From positions 1 through 64,000 of the forward strand of contig NZ_JANKHG010000014.1 of NCBI RefSeq assembly GCF_024623725.1: 64,000 nucleotides of DNA, given 5' to 3'. This document shows positions 52,051-60,967 of this stretch, in pieces. This DNA is from Limnobacter parvus (lineage in GTDB: Bacteria > Pseudomonadota > Gammaproteobacteria > Burkholderiales > Burkholderiaceae_B). The translations under genes were made by a program, and so were the position numbers. Under the pieces are notes generated by a model. It made no database searches. It had not been told where the DNA came from and worked only from the letters and a program-made list of their open reading frames with translations. Each line of letters opens with the position of its first letter. Position 1 is the first letter of the stretch.

Positions 52051-52065
52051 AGTAATAAAATTACA
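52051..52065 (-). promoter_or_regulatory. HexR-type operator upstream of hexR
   Basis: GTAAT-AAA-ATTAC with flanking A and A matches the HexR consensus TGTAAT-www-ATTACA at almost every position. It lies directly upstream of hexR, between it and the sensor kinase gene. Confidence 0.7.
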
Positions 52066-52070
52066 TTGTA

Positions 52071-53696
52071 CTAGTGTATTAAGCCGCGTGACTTGAAGTA
52101 TTGAACCAACACATTGGGCTCAAAAGGCTTTGAATAAAAAGCGTCGATGCCCGCCGCCATCGCCCTGGTGTACTCTGCCAAACGCGAGCCTGCGGTCACA
52201 GCGACAATCGGCGTCTTGATGTGTTCTTTCATGTCACGTATGTGACGAGTTGCGCTGAAACCGTCCATCACAGGCATGTGCAAATCCATCAGTATTGCGG
52301 CCACACCCACACTTTTGTCTTGAAGCATCTCAACTGCAAGTTGCCCGTTTCCAGCCACAATGACTTGTGCGCCCAACTTGCGCAAACGTATGGCATTAAT
52401 TTTTGCAACGGTTGCATCGTCTTCAACCAGGAGTAATTTCAAGTTGCTCAAGGGCAATTCGCCTTGATTGCTGTTTGAGGTCAAACATTGACCAATCGCC
52501 TTGCCCACGACCTGCAAGGGCAGATGAATGATGGCTTGAGTGCCCTGCCCCAGTTCACTCTGCAGCTTGAATTGACCCTTCATCAGTTCAAGGTATTTGT
52601 GGGTCAGATAAAACCCCACCCCCATGCCACCACCGCCACGGCTTCGTCGCTGAGACTGATTGGCAAATGGCTTACCAATGGTTGTGACCAAAGATTCTTC
52701 CATGCCCACACCGTTGTCTTGGACTTCAAAACGCAGTTGCGAACCTTGTTGGGCATCAAATGTAATTTGCACTTGAATTTGACTGGCATCGGAAAATTTC
52801 AGTGCATTGTCAATCAGCCCGTGCATCATACGACCCAGACGGATTTTGTCACCCAACACCAAAGGATCGAAATCGAATTTTTCTCGAATTTTCAGCAAAT
52901 GGATTTGACCTGGATGTGCGCGTTGAACCAGGCGCAAACGGTCCAGCCACAGGGCACGAAGATCGAACTCTTCTTCCTCAAGCTGGAGTTCACCCAGCAT
53001 GCTGTCAGCGTAATCCATCAACATTTTTACGCTTCGAGTCACATCGATGTTGGCTTTGTCCAAATCCTGAAACAACTCGGCCTGGTCTTCATTTAGTTGT
53101 GTGGCCGAAAGTTGATTCAACATTTCGAGCGAATTGTTCAGCGGAGTTCGCAACTCGTGACTTACAACATTCAAAAAATAGTTCTGCTGGCGTACCACCT
53201 GCATTAATTCTCGAGTCTTGTGACGCAAGCGTTCGTTGCCCATCCGAAGCTCACTCAGCACGCGTGCTTGTTCGCTCACATCGACAATAGCCAGGGTTAG
53301 TGTGATCGCATTTTCGTACCGAAGAATGGTTATTCCAAGCTGCACAGCAATTTCATGCCCGGCTTTGTGAAGCGCAGGAAAATGTTGTACGCCAGCGCCC
53401 TGACCAACGACCCGACTTTCGTCAGATTGAACAAATCGGTTAAAGAACTCCCCATTCTTAGAGCGTATTTCAACAGGTAACAAAATGCTGAAGGACTGCC
53501 CCAACAGTTCATACACTTCGTACCCGAAGATGTCGGCACAAAGAGTATTCAACTTTAGGATTTTCCCAAGCTCGTCGACCTGCATCAAACCAATTGGGCT
53601 TTGCTCCAACACATCGGGGGTGGCATTTTCAGAGTTCAAGGTGGACCGGTTTGCATGGAGTAATGCTGAACAGTGTGACCGACCCAAAAAAAGCAC
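52071..53696 (-). CDS. Hybrid sensor histidine kinase (PAS-HisKA-HATPase-REC)
   Basis: About 541 residues. Domain order: PAS near 28-140 (SPIGLMQVDELGKILKLN), coiled coil to about 165, HisKA with the phospho-His in NVVSHELRTPLNN, HATPase (QDNGVGMEES, RGGGGMGVGFYL), and a C-terminal receiver with phospho-Asp in ILMDLHMPVMDG and Lys in YSKPF. No membrane segment, so a cytoplasmic sensor. The only long start is GTG 53696, but that codon sits inside a terminator-like hairpin region (53686-53725); a TTG at 53637-53639 is a reasonable alternative and would remove only non-domain residues. No dedicated response regulator is adjacent. Confidence 0.85.
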   Translation of the reverse strand: MLFLGRSHCSALLHANRSTLNSENATPDVLEQSPIGLMQVDELGKILKLNTLCADIFGYEVYELLGQSFSILLPVEIRSKNGEFFNRFVQSDESRVVGQGAGVQHFPALHKAGHEIAVQLGITILRYENAITLTLAIVDVSEQARVLSELRMGNERLRHKTRELMQVVRQQNYFLNVVSHELRTPLNNSLEMLNQLSATQLNEDQAELFQDLDKANIDVTRSVKMLMDYADSMLGELQLEEEEFDLRALWLDRLRLVQRAHPGQIHLLKIREKFDFDPLVLGDKIRLGRMMHGLIDNALKFSDASQIQVQITFDAQQGSQLRFEVQDNGVGMEESLVTTIGKPFANQSQRRSRGGGGMGVGFYLTHKYLELMKGQFKLQSELGQGTQAIIHLPLQVVGKAIGQCLTSNSNQGELPLSNLKLLLVEDDATVAKINAIRLRKLGAQVIVAGNGQLAVEMLQDKSVGVAAILMDLHMPVMDGFSATRHIRDMKEHIKTPIVAVTAGSRLAEYTRAMAAGIDAFYSKPFEPNVLVQYFKSRGLIH

Positions 53697-53725
53697 AAGG
53701 GGGCATTAAGACGGTAAAGCCCCCT
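53686..53725 (-). terminator. Probable terminator after the DUF6351 gene
   Basis: On the minus strand AGGGGGC (53719-53725) pairs with GCCCCCT (53698-53704), followed after five bases by seven T residues (53692-53686). It lies 55 bases beyond the DUF6351 stop and overlaps the nominal start codon of the next gene. Confidence 0.55.
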
Positions 53726-53779
53726 CTACTTTTGCAATTGATAAATTAAAGTTCTCGAAACCTTAAAATTGCGACTCAA

Positions 53780-56365
53780 TCAATTTCGGAAGGCAGTTGA
53801 AGACCAACCTCGCCTCGAGTTTACTGGCCCGGCCGGCAAAGGCACACCACCAATCAGTTTCTCTGAGGCTGTGCCATAACGCAGCCAGGTTTGAGTGGGT
53901 TGTGTACCCACGCCGGGCTGGGTGTAATCACACACGCCTTGAGGAAATATTTCTTTGACTTGCACCACAAAAGCTGCGGTGTCGATGATGGACAAAGCGC
54001 CAGCATAATCAGCGGCATCCACTGGCTTCAATACGCATTTGTTGGTCAAGGTACGAATGTCGTCGCCTGCCACTGTGCGTGGTGTTCCAAACCGAGTTTG
54101 AACCAAGACATGCTGCAACGCTGCCACAGGGCCTGTGAGTTGAGCCAACATGCCGGTTGGGTCAAATGCCGACAAATCCAGCCCACACACCTGATTGCTC
54201 AACTGATCAAAAATTTGCCCAGCCTCGGGAGGTGGCTTGGGAATGCTGCTGGAGTTGACCACCGGCAAAATTGGCTCTGGATAAAACAAGTTACCACTCA
54301 AGGGTATGAAAGGGCCATCGTCAGCGTAAATGCTTTGAGCAGACAAACACTTGTCGCGCGCTGCGGCAGGTTTGTTGGCCACCACTTTTTCAGGCAAAGG
54401 CTTGTTACTACCATCGGCCTCAATCTGGCTTAGCCAGCGGTCCATCACCAACAGCGCTTCCGTGCTGTACGTGGAGTCGCCAGCCAACACAAGCTGACCA
54501 AACCAAATGACATGATTGTCAAAATGACCCTGGACGGCATTCAGGCGCGCGCGCATTTGCCAACTGTGAAAGGCATCATGTGCAATGCCGGGGTCAGGAC
54601 CACGCAAATCAATAATTGGAATATTGCTAAGGTGTTCGGCCGTGTTCACCGCACCCGTTTTGTAAGCGTTGGTCAATGCAAGCGGGTCGGCCACGGTGCG
54701 GTTTGCCACACGCTGAATGTCCACATCAAAACCACCGATATTGCGGTTCAAGTCCAAAAACTGGTCGGCGGTGATTGTGCCTTGCTGCAGGGCGCCCAGG
54801 CCATATTGCACGCCCACGTTGTCCAGGGGAATGCCGCCAAAACCCCGACCGATTTTCTTCTCGTTTTCACTCCACACATCGACTGTTCTAAAACCAAATT
54901 GCGAACTCATGTAGTCAATCAAACCGCAGCGCAAACCACCAGGATTGTTCACTGGATCGTAAGGTGTCGCCGCGCCATTCAGTCCACGGCAATTGCCTGC
55001 AAACGGAAACGCCTTGGGGAAAAACGCATTGTCGGACAACACAGGGTTAACAGGCAAATGCCCATACACTGCGCTCCACTGCACAAAAGGCAAAAAGTTT
55101 TGATTGAAGTTTGGAAACTGGCTGGAATTTTCGGCCTCATTGACACCTGGGTAACGGTTGCCAAAGTAGGAATTCAGCAGGTTGTAATCCGCAAACTGGG
55201 AAGCCGTGGTCCACACATCCGGATAGGAACACTGCACGATGATGCCCTGGTAAATACCAGGGTACGCATTGGCAATGTGCTGCTGGGCAATTGCCCCACC
55301 CGAACAGCCAGTGCCCATGGTGTAACGAATTTCACCGTATCGCTCCACGATGCGTTCTTTCACCATCATCAGCGATTCTGCGGCTGTCACCAAATTCACG
55401 TTGTGCCCCAAATTGGCCAGCGCAGTTGATGTGGCAATGAAGCCTCGACCCAGCGCCACGGTGATGCTGTCACCCAACAAGAATTCCGCACCATCCGGTG
55501 CAGTGCCAGAGATATCACCATTTGGCGGGTTGCCTGGCCCGTAGGTTACACCTACGTTGCCACCATGGTGAATCAACACCTTGCCGTTCCATTGAGGCTG
55601 GGGTTTCCAGGGTTGCCAATCCTCTGCGGGATTGAACAAAGTACGAATTTGGTAGCGGTCACGGTTTTGTACACCACGCTCGGTGCGAACAATGAACGGC
55701 ACGGTGGTGCCATTGTCGGTTGTGGTGGTTGCGATTTCGCTGGCGGGTGGCGGGTTTTCAGGGTCGTATGGCAAGAAGGTAGGTGCGAATTCCTGTTCTT
55801 GAAAATTGGAATTCATCAACACATGCTGCAATTTGTTGGCTGGTAAATATGAAAAACTGAATTCTGCAGGCTGGTTGCATTGTGCATCCATGGCGGTCTC
55901 ATTGGTGCAAGTCCAAGGCTGCACCTGAGGCCCCGAAAACACAGGACCACCGTTGGGGTGATTGATGACTGTGGTCACAATTCGCCCCGTATTTTTAAGT
56001 ACAGCCATGATGCGGTTTTCACCCAGCGCCAGCCCTTCCAGGCGGCCCATGTAACGGCCATTTTCTCGCATGGAGAATTGATCACTTACATCCAAAGTGC
56101 CCAGCATCACTTTCACATTTTCCAAATTGCCTGGATTTTGTGCAGTAATTTCAATCAGTACATTGCCATCACTGATTAAATCGGATCGATTAGACAGTAT
56201 TTGAATGCTGTCGCCCGGCTCCAGCTCAACGGGAGTTTCTTCATTGGGATCGGTCACTGTGGGGCCATCGCCACTTGCCACTGTGGACGAATTGCCACCA
56301 CCCAGGCAGCCTGAGATCAGAGCAAGCGTGCTTAAAGCAAGCGCAAGGTGAATTGATTTGGTCAT
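53780..56365 (-). CDS. DUF6351 lipoprotein, alpha/beta-hydrolase-like
   Basis: An 861-residue exported lipoprotein: hydrophobic signal then the lipobox LISGC with Cys20, followed by a Gly/Ser/Thr linker. The body contains a nucleophile-elbow-like motif TMGTGCSGGAIAQQHIANAY (Ser within G-C-S-G-G) and a late HD-containing stretch (PDPGIAHDAFHSW), so an alpha/beta hydrolase reaction is plausible. The family is listed as DUF6351 and has no established activity; it is distantly reminiscent of tannase/feruloyl esterase-type hydrolases. It may act on esters at the cell surface. Single gene between the sensor kinase and modC. Confidence 0.72.
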   Translation of the reverse strand: MTKSIHLALALSTLALISGCLGGGNSSTVASGDGPTVTDPNEETPVELEPGDSIQILSNRSDLISDGNVLIEITAQNPGNLENVKVMLGTLDVSDQFSMRENGRYMGRLEGLALGENRIMAVLKNTGRIVTTVINHPNGGPVFSGPQVQPWTCTNETAMDAQCNQPAEFSFSYLPANKLQHVLMNSNFQEQEFAPTFLPYDPENPPPASEIATTTTDNGTTVPFIVRTERGVQNRDRYQIRTLFNPAEDWQPWKPQPQWNGKVLIHHGGNVGVTYGPGNPPNGDISGTAPDGAEFLLGDSITVALGRGFIATSTALANLGHNVNLVTAAESLMMVKERIVERYGEIRYTMGTGCSGGAIAQQHIANAYPGIYQGIIVQCSYPDVWTTASQFADYNLLNSYFGNRYPGVNEAENSSQFPNFNQNFLPFVQWSAVYGHLPVNPVLSDNAFFPKAFPFAGNCRGLNGAATPYDPVNNPGGLRCGLIDYMSSQFGFRTVDVWSENEKKIGRGFGGIPLDNVGVQYGLGALQQGTITADQFLDLNRNIGGFDVDIQRVANRTVADPLALTNAYKTGAVNTAEHLSNIPIIDLRGPDPGIAHDAFHSWQMRARLNAVQGHFDNHVIWFGQLVLAGDSTYSTEALLVMDRWLSQIEADGSNKPLPEKVVANKPAAARDKCLSAQSIYADDGPFIPLSGNLFYPEPILPVVNSSSIPKPPPEAGQIFDQLSNQVCGLDLSAFDPTGMLAQLTGPVAALQHVLVQTRFGTPRTVAGDDIRTLTNKCVLKPVDAADYAGALSIIDTAAFVVQVKEIFPQGVCDYTQPGVGTQPTQTWLRYGTASEKLIGGVPLPAGPVNSRRGWSSTAFRN

Positions 56366-56485
56366 GATTTCTTGTAAGTTTGAATTGTCTCCAAACCTTC
56401 ATACTTCATGCCCTCATTTTCAGATTCACCTTGTAAATCAGTTACTTACTTTACGAAGTAATTTACTTAAGTACAAAGACAAGAA

Positions 56486-57637
56486 TTACTGACGGTGTTT
56501 TTTCGGCATGATGTGGATCAAACCCAATTCCATTTCAACCACGCAGGACGCTCCTTTCTTCAAACCAAGGCGCTGCATACCGGGTACCGCCATTTTCAGA
56601 TTTTCAAAGGGAGCAACATCCATGATCAGGTCGATCAAACTGAGTTCGCCCAAATCCCGGTGACTGGCCACATGAACGGGCACCAGCACAAATCCGTGGC
56701 GTTGCAAATTGTAACCCTCGGGTTTTAAGGCGAGTCCATCGCTGTGGACCACCCAGTTCACCGGAAATCCAGCAGGAATTTTCCCCTTGTCTTTCACGCA
56801 AAGTTCAAAGCTGTTGACATCGTCGGCTTGTTGGGTGTCCAAGTTTCGTGTCCACTTTAGAAGGCCGACACCGGCTGCATCAGCTGGCCCCAGCCATGTG
56901 CCGTGAAAGCGGTTTTGTATGCCCATCAAATCAGCCACGCGGGAATTGCGGGGCCGGCGGTGCACATCGAATGCAAGCCCTTCCTGCAACACTTCCCCTT
57001 GGTCCAGCACCACAAGCTTGTCACACAGCATGCGGGCTTCGTTCAAGTCGTGTGTGACCAACACAATTGGGATGTTCAAATCAGCACGCAATTCAGCCAA
57101 CAAACGGTAAAGGCTTTCGCGGTTCATTTGATCGACGGCGGAAAACGGTTCATCGAGCAACAACAGTCTTGGCGTTCTTGCCAATGCACGTGCCAAGGCC
57201 ACTCGCTGTTGTTGCCCACCAGACAATTGCGCTGGCTTTCGCAAGGCTTCATCAGTGCTTAGTCGCACGCGCTTTAACCACTGCAGCGCTTCAATAATTC
57301 GATCAGTTTTGGGCAAGTGCTGCAACGCCAAAGCCACATTGGCTGCTGCGCTTAAGTGCGGCATCAATGCATAGTTTTGAAACACCAGGCCAACCCGGCG
57401 TTGCTGCGGGGTTTGAAACACGTTGTTGGTAGTGTCAAGCCACACCTGCCCACCCACTTGAATGCGACCTTTTGCAGGTTTCATCAAGCCCGCCAAGACT
57501 CGAAGAATTGAGGACTTTCCCGCACCGGAAGGCCCCACCAAAGCAAGCAACTGGCCCGCCTCACAGCTGAACTTTCCGCGAAGCGGCATTGGCTTTTGTT
57601 GTTCAAACTCGATATGCAAGGAATTGGCTTGGCTCAT
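56486..57637 (-). CDS. modC: Molybdate ABC transporter ATP-binding protein ModC
   Basis: A 383-residue ATPase. Walker A GPSGAGKSSIL, signature LSGGQQQRVALARAL, Walker B LLLLDEPFSAVD and the H-loop LVTHDLNEA are all present. The C-terminal 120 residues form a TOBE/Mop-like regulatory domain, typical of ModC. It powers uptake of molybdate or tungstate. The start overlaps the modB stop by four bases. The order modA-modB-modC on the minus strand is standard. Confidence 0.92.
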   Translation of the reverse strand: MSQANSLHIEFEQQKPMPLRGKFSCEAGQLLALVGPSGAGKSSILRVLAGLMKPAKGRIQVGGQVWLDTTNNVFQTPQQRRVGLVFQNYALMPHLSAAANVALALQHLPKTDRIIEALQWLKRVRLSTDEALRKPAQLSGGQQQRVALARALARTPRLLLLDEPFSAVDQMNRESLYRLLAELRADLNIPIVLVTHDLNEARMLCDKLVVLDQGEVLQEGLAFDVHRRPRNSRVADLMGIQNRFHGTWLGPADAAGVGLLKWTRNLDTQQADDVNSFELCVKDKGKIPAGFPVNWVVHSDGLALKPEGYNLQRHGFVLVPVHVASHRDLGELSLIDLIMDVAPFENLKMAVPGMQRLGLKKGASCVVEMELGLIHIMPKKHRQ

Positions 57638-58302
57638 TTGTTGTGCCTTTTGCGCCCCGACAACAACAGGGACGCAGCCACCGCTGCCAGTGAAAACAAC
57701 AGCAAAGCCAGCGACATGACATGGGCAGCCCGCATGTCGAAGCTTTGTACGCTGTCGTATATCGAAATGGCCAGGGTTCGAGTTTCCCCCGGAATGCTGC
57801 CACCGATCATTAACACCACGCCAAATTCACCCAAGGTGTGAACAAAGGTCAACACCATGGCCGACAAAATACCAGGCCAAGCCAACGGCAATTCAACTTT
57901 CAGGAAAATGGCCCAGGTGCTTAAACCGCTGACCTCTGCAGCCTCGTTTAAGTTATGGGGAATGGATTCAAACGCACGCTGTATGGGCTGAAACATGAAG
58001 GGTATGTTGAACAGCACAGAAGCCAGCAATAAACCGGAAAAATTAAAGGTCAACGACACACCCCAGTTATTCTGCAACCATTGCCCAATCGGCGAGCCAC
58101 CACCCACCGCCACCAGCAGGTAGTACCCCATCACCGTGGGCGGCAACACCAATGGCAGTAAAATCGCTGCTTCAAGCCATGCGCGGCCTTTGAATTCGGT
58201 TCGGGCCAGCCAACGCCCTGCCCACAAACCCAGCGGAAGCAACACAAGCAAGGTGCTCACCGCGAGTTGTATCGAGAGGGAAAAAGCAGACCAGTCCATC
58301 AT
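57634..58302 (-). CDS. modB: Molybdate ABC transporter permease ModB
   Basis: A 222-residue permease with five membrane helices and the EAA loop EAAEVSGLSTWAIFLKVELPLAWPGI (split, with conserved G and P) that contacts ModC. FTFVHTLGEFGVVLMIGGSIPG (part) is the ModB-typical final helix pair. Both ends overlap neighbouring genes by four bases, so the three Mod proteins are translationally coupled. Confidence 0.92.
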   Translation of the reverse strand: MMDWSAFSLSIQLAVSTLLVLLPLGLWAGRWLARTEFKGRAWLEAAILLPLVLPPTVMGYYLLVAVGGGSPIGQWLQNNWGVSLTFNFSGLLLASVLFNIPFMFQPIQRAFESIPHNLNEAAEVSGLSTWAIFLKVELPLAWPGILSAMVLTFVHTLGEFGVVLMIGGSIPGETRTLAISIYDSVQSFDMRAAHVMSLALLLFSLAAVAASLLLSGRKRHNK

Positions 58303-59063
58303 GGGCCCCCTGGTTTGTCATAGCCATACCGCTTCAGAACTGCCCGCGCTGCGTCGGTTTTCAGGTAATCAAGGAATGCGATCGCTGCTACGTTTTCAGG
58401 CTTAATCAAAACCATGCCTTGAATTAAAGGCTGATGCCATTCACGGGAAATCAAGGTGTACTGGGTTCTCGCAACCAGTTCAGGTGCCAAAGCCAGTGAC
58501 AAGGCCACCAAACCACCCTGAGCCGCCCCGGAGCTTGCAAATTGTGCCGCTTGCCCCACGTTTTCACCAATCACCAGATGTGCTTGAAGCACCCGCCACA
58601 AACCCGCATGAATAAGTACTTCTTTGGCGCGCATGCCGTAGGGCGCCATGCTGGGGTTGGCAATCGAAAATTTTCGTATACGCCCATCTTGCAGGGCTGC
58701 AGACAAGTCTTTCAACGTGCCGTCAGGTTTTAATTTGCTTCCATGAGGGACAAGCAACACCAGGCGACCCTCAGCGTACGCGTGCACTGGTGGCGTGGCG
58801 AATTTTTCATCCACCAGCTTTTGTGGGAAATCCATGTCAGCAGACAAAAACAAATCAAAAGGCGCGCCTTGTTTGATTTGGCTGTAGAAGTTGCCTGATG
58901 AGCCATAGGCCACTTTCAATGTGTGGCCGGTGGCTTGCGAAAACTGGGGAATGATTTCAGCCAGGGCATGGCGCAAAGTGGCTGCAGCGGCCACGGTGGC
59001 ACTGCTGGCTTGCGCGATGCCCGCCCAGGCCAGAAAGAATATACACGCGACGGTTCGAACCAT
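58299..59063 (-). CDS. modA: Molybdate-binding periplasmic protein ModA
   Basis: A 254-residue periplasmic receptor with a signal peptide (cleavage after AQA, about residue 19). The ModA motifs VAAAATLRHALAEI and VAYGSSGNFYSQIKQGAPFDLFLSAD (part) provide the Ser/Thr residues that coordinate the oxyanion. It binds molybdate and usually tungstate. With a tungsten aldehyde oxidoreductase in the same region, tungstate supply is a sensible additional role but cannot be read from the sequence. First gene of modABC; no clear ModE site is seen upstream. Confidence 0.92.
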   Translation of the reverse strand: MVRTVACIFFLAWAGIAQASSATVAAAATLRHALAEIIPQFSQATGHTLKVAYGSSGNFYSQIKQGAPFDLFLSADMDFPQKLVDEKFATPPVHAYAEGRLVLLVPHGSKLKPDGTLKDLSAALQDGRIRKFSIANPSMAPYGMRAKEVLIHAGLWRVLQAHLVIGENVGQAAQFASSGAAQGGLVALSLALAPELVARTQYTLISREWHQPLIQGMVLIKPENVAAIAFLDYLKTDAARAVLKRYGYDKPGGP

Positions 59064-59080
59064 GGCGGAATTCCGGAACT

Positions 59081-59791
59081 TTAAATGCTGCGTTGATTCA
59101 CACGTTTTGACAATTCTTCCGCCGACTCTACACGCTCGGAATAACGGTCCACCAAATATTGAGCATGGCCGCGGGTCAGGAAGGTGAACTTCATCAACTC
59201 TTCCATCACGTCCACCAGCCGGTTGTAATAGGCTGAGGGTTTCATGCGGTTATTCTCGTCAAACTCCATGAAAGCTTTGGCGATTGAAGACTGATTGGGA
59301 ATGGTGATCATGCGCATCCAGCGACCCAATACACGCAGCTGATTCACCACGTTGAACGATTGGGAGCCGCCACAAACCTGCATCACCGCCAGTGTTTTTC
59401 CCTGTGTGGGTCGCTTTGCACCGCCCGTTAGGGGCAACCAGTCGATTTGGGTTTTCATCACACCAGTCATTGCACCATGGCGCTCAGGTGAACTCCACAC
59501 CTGCCCTTCGGACCAGTCTGCAAGCTCACGAAGTTCCTGCACCTTGGGGTGCTGCTCATTGGCTTCGTCCACCAAGGGCAAACCTTCCGGATTAAAAAAC
59601 TTCACTTCGGCCCCCATTAACTCCAGCAAACGCCCGGCTTCTTCGGCGGCGAGACGGCTGAAGGAACGAGCACGCAATGAACCGTACAAAATCAGGATTC
59701 GCGGTGGATGCTCCAAGCCATCACCCATCAAAGCACGGTCAGGTTGCTTGAAACAATTCAAATCGAGATTGGGTAAATCTAATGAGTTCAT
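59081..59791 (-). CDS. arsH: ArsH-family NADPH-dependent FMN reductase
   Basis: A 236-residue flavoprotein from the ATG at 59789-59791 (preceded by AAGGAA); an ATG 8 codons upstream is an alternative. The ArsH pattern is clear: [20 protein letters not shown] for FMN phosphate, [24 protein letters not shown] (part) and [20 protein letters not shown]. ArsH oxidises methylated trivalent arsenicals or acts as an NADPH quinone reductase. No other ars gene is beside it, so arsenic function is not supported by context. Downstream of a YqaA-like gene on the same strand. Confidence 0.88.
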   Translation of the reverse strand: MNSLDLPNLDLNCFKQPDRALMGDGLEHPPRILILYGSLRARSFSRLAAEEAGRLLELMGAEVKFFNPEGLPLVDEANEQHPKVQELRELADWSEGQVWSSPERHGAMTGVMKTQIDWLPLTGGAKRPTQGKTLAVMQVCGGSQSFNVVNQLRVLGRWMRMITIPNQSSIAKAFMEFDENNRMKPSAYYNRLVDVMEELMKFTFLTRGHAQYLVDRYSERVESAEELSKRVNQRSI

Positions 59792-59825
59792 AAAATTCAA
59801 ATTTCCTTGAAGCATGAAGAACCAC

Positions 59826-60257
59826 TTAAAACCATGCGACCGACATTTCCGAAAAATAGATCACCGCCACATAACGCAGGGTTTTACCAATACCCACCAG
59901 CAGGATAAACAGCCACAGGTTCACACGCATGATACCGGCAACCAGGGTTAGTGGGTCGCCACCGATCGGCATCCAGGCCAACAGCAGACTCCACACGCCG
60001 TACTTTTGAAACCAGGCCTGCATTTTTTCAATTTGCTCTGGTTTGAAATAGAACCATTTTTTGTGTTGAAAGTGCAGCAGGTAGCGCCCCAAGTACCAAT
60101 TAACCACCGAGCCCAGAGTATTGCCAACCGACGCCACCAATAACAACAGGCCAGCAGGTTCGCCTGCACGGATCATGGCAAACAACACCACTTCCGAATA
60201 AAAAGGCAATATGGTAGCGGCCAAAAACGCTGAAATGAACAACAGGGAATACGACAT
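59826..60257 (-). CDS. YqaA-family (VTT domain) membrane protein
   Basis: A 143-residue inner-membrane protein of the SNARE-associated/DedA-like (VTT) group. Four hydrophobic segments are visible; [18 protein letters not shown] at the N-terminus, [18 protein letters not shown] and [21 protein letters not shown] are the conserved YqaA motifs. The start is the ATG at 60255-60257; the frame runs on to 60377 into the upstream amidotransferase gene without support. Close spacing (14 bases) to the amidotransferase suggests an operon with it and the amidoligase. The transported substrate is unknown. Confidence 0.85.
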   Translation of the reverse strand: MSYSLLFISAFLAATILPFYSEVVLFAMIRAGEPAGLLLLVASVGNTLGSVVNWYLGRYLLHFQHKKWFYFKPEQIEKMQAWFQKYGVWSLLLAWMPIGGDPLTLVAGIMRVNLWLFILLVGIGKTLRYVAVIYFSEMSVAWF

Positions 60258-60271
60258 AGAGCTAAAACGCT

Positions 60272-60967
60272 TTAAGTGGGTTGCCTGCATTGTTGCACAA
60301 GCCATTTGAACAGGCGCAGGTGCTGCGGGCGGTACAACAAGTATTCGGGATGCCATTGCACGCCCAGCCAGTGGCAATTTTGGCTGGGTTCTACACCTTG
60401 CACAAACCCGTCCAGATCGCGGGCCACAGTTGAAATGTCGACGCCCAGGGTATCTATGGCTTGATGATGCAAACTGTTAATTCGCAAACGGCTGGCTTTC
60501 AGCACACGGGCCAAACAGCTATTTGCGCGCAACACTGCGGTTTTTCTGGGCAACACAGTACCCCGGTTAGAGGTCAGTTGTCGACGCAACCGAATGTCCT
60601 GGTGCAGGCTGCCGCCACGGCTTACATTAATTAGCTGGGTTCCACGACAAATGCCCAACATGGGTAGCTTGTGGGCCATTGCCCATTCAATGTGAACCTG
60701 CTCCAAAGCATCTCGCGCTGGGTCGTAATGCGCTTTGGGCACTTCATCTTCACCGTACAGCGAGGGGTGTATGTCATCTCCGCCGCTGACCACCAGTGCG
60801 TCAATCTGCTCGATCGGCCAATGGTGCTTTACGCTGATTCGACGTGCTGTGCCACCGGCAAGCCACACAGCCAGCCTGATACAGAACCAGGAAGGCGACC
60901 ACCACTTGGCGTTGCCGGTTACACCGACAACAGGTTTTCGTAAATATGCGCCAGTTCCTGGTGCCAA
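60272..60967 (-). CDS. Class I glutamine amidotransferase-like hydrolase (peptidase C26)
   Basis: A 231-residue protein of the gamma-glutamyl-gamma-aminobutyrate hydrolase family. ALVVSGGDDIHPSLYG is the first conserved segment, the nucleophile Cys lies in LGICRGTQLINV, and the catalytic His/Glu are in GVQWHPEYLL. It would release an amide or cleave a gamma-glutamyl link. The start is a TTG at 60967 with AAGGAAGAG just upstream; the first 16 codons overlap the end of the amidoligase gene, so the two are coupled. Product and substrate are unknown. Confidence 0.82.
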   Translation of the reverse strand: MAPGTGAYLRKPVVGVTGNAKWWSPSWFCIRLAVWLAGGTARRISVKHHWPIEQIDALVVSGGDDIHPSLYGEDEVPKAHYDPARDALEQVHIEWAMAHKLPMLGICRGTQLINVSRGGSLHQDIRLRRQLTSNRGTVLPRKTAVLRANSCLARVLKASRLRINSLHHQAIDTLGVDISTVARDLDGFVQGVEPSQNCHWLGVQWHPEYLLYRPQHLRLFKWLVQQCRQPT

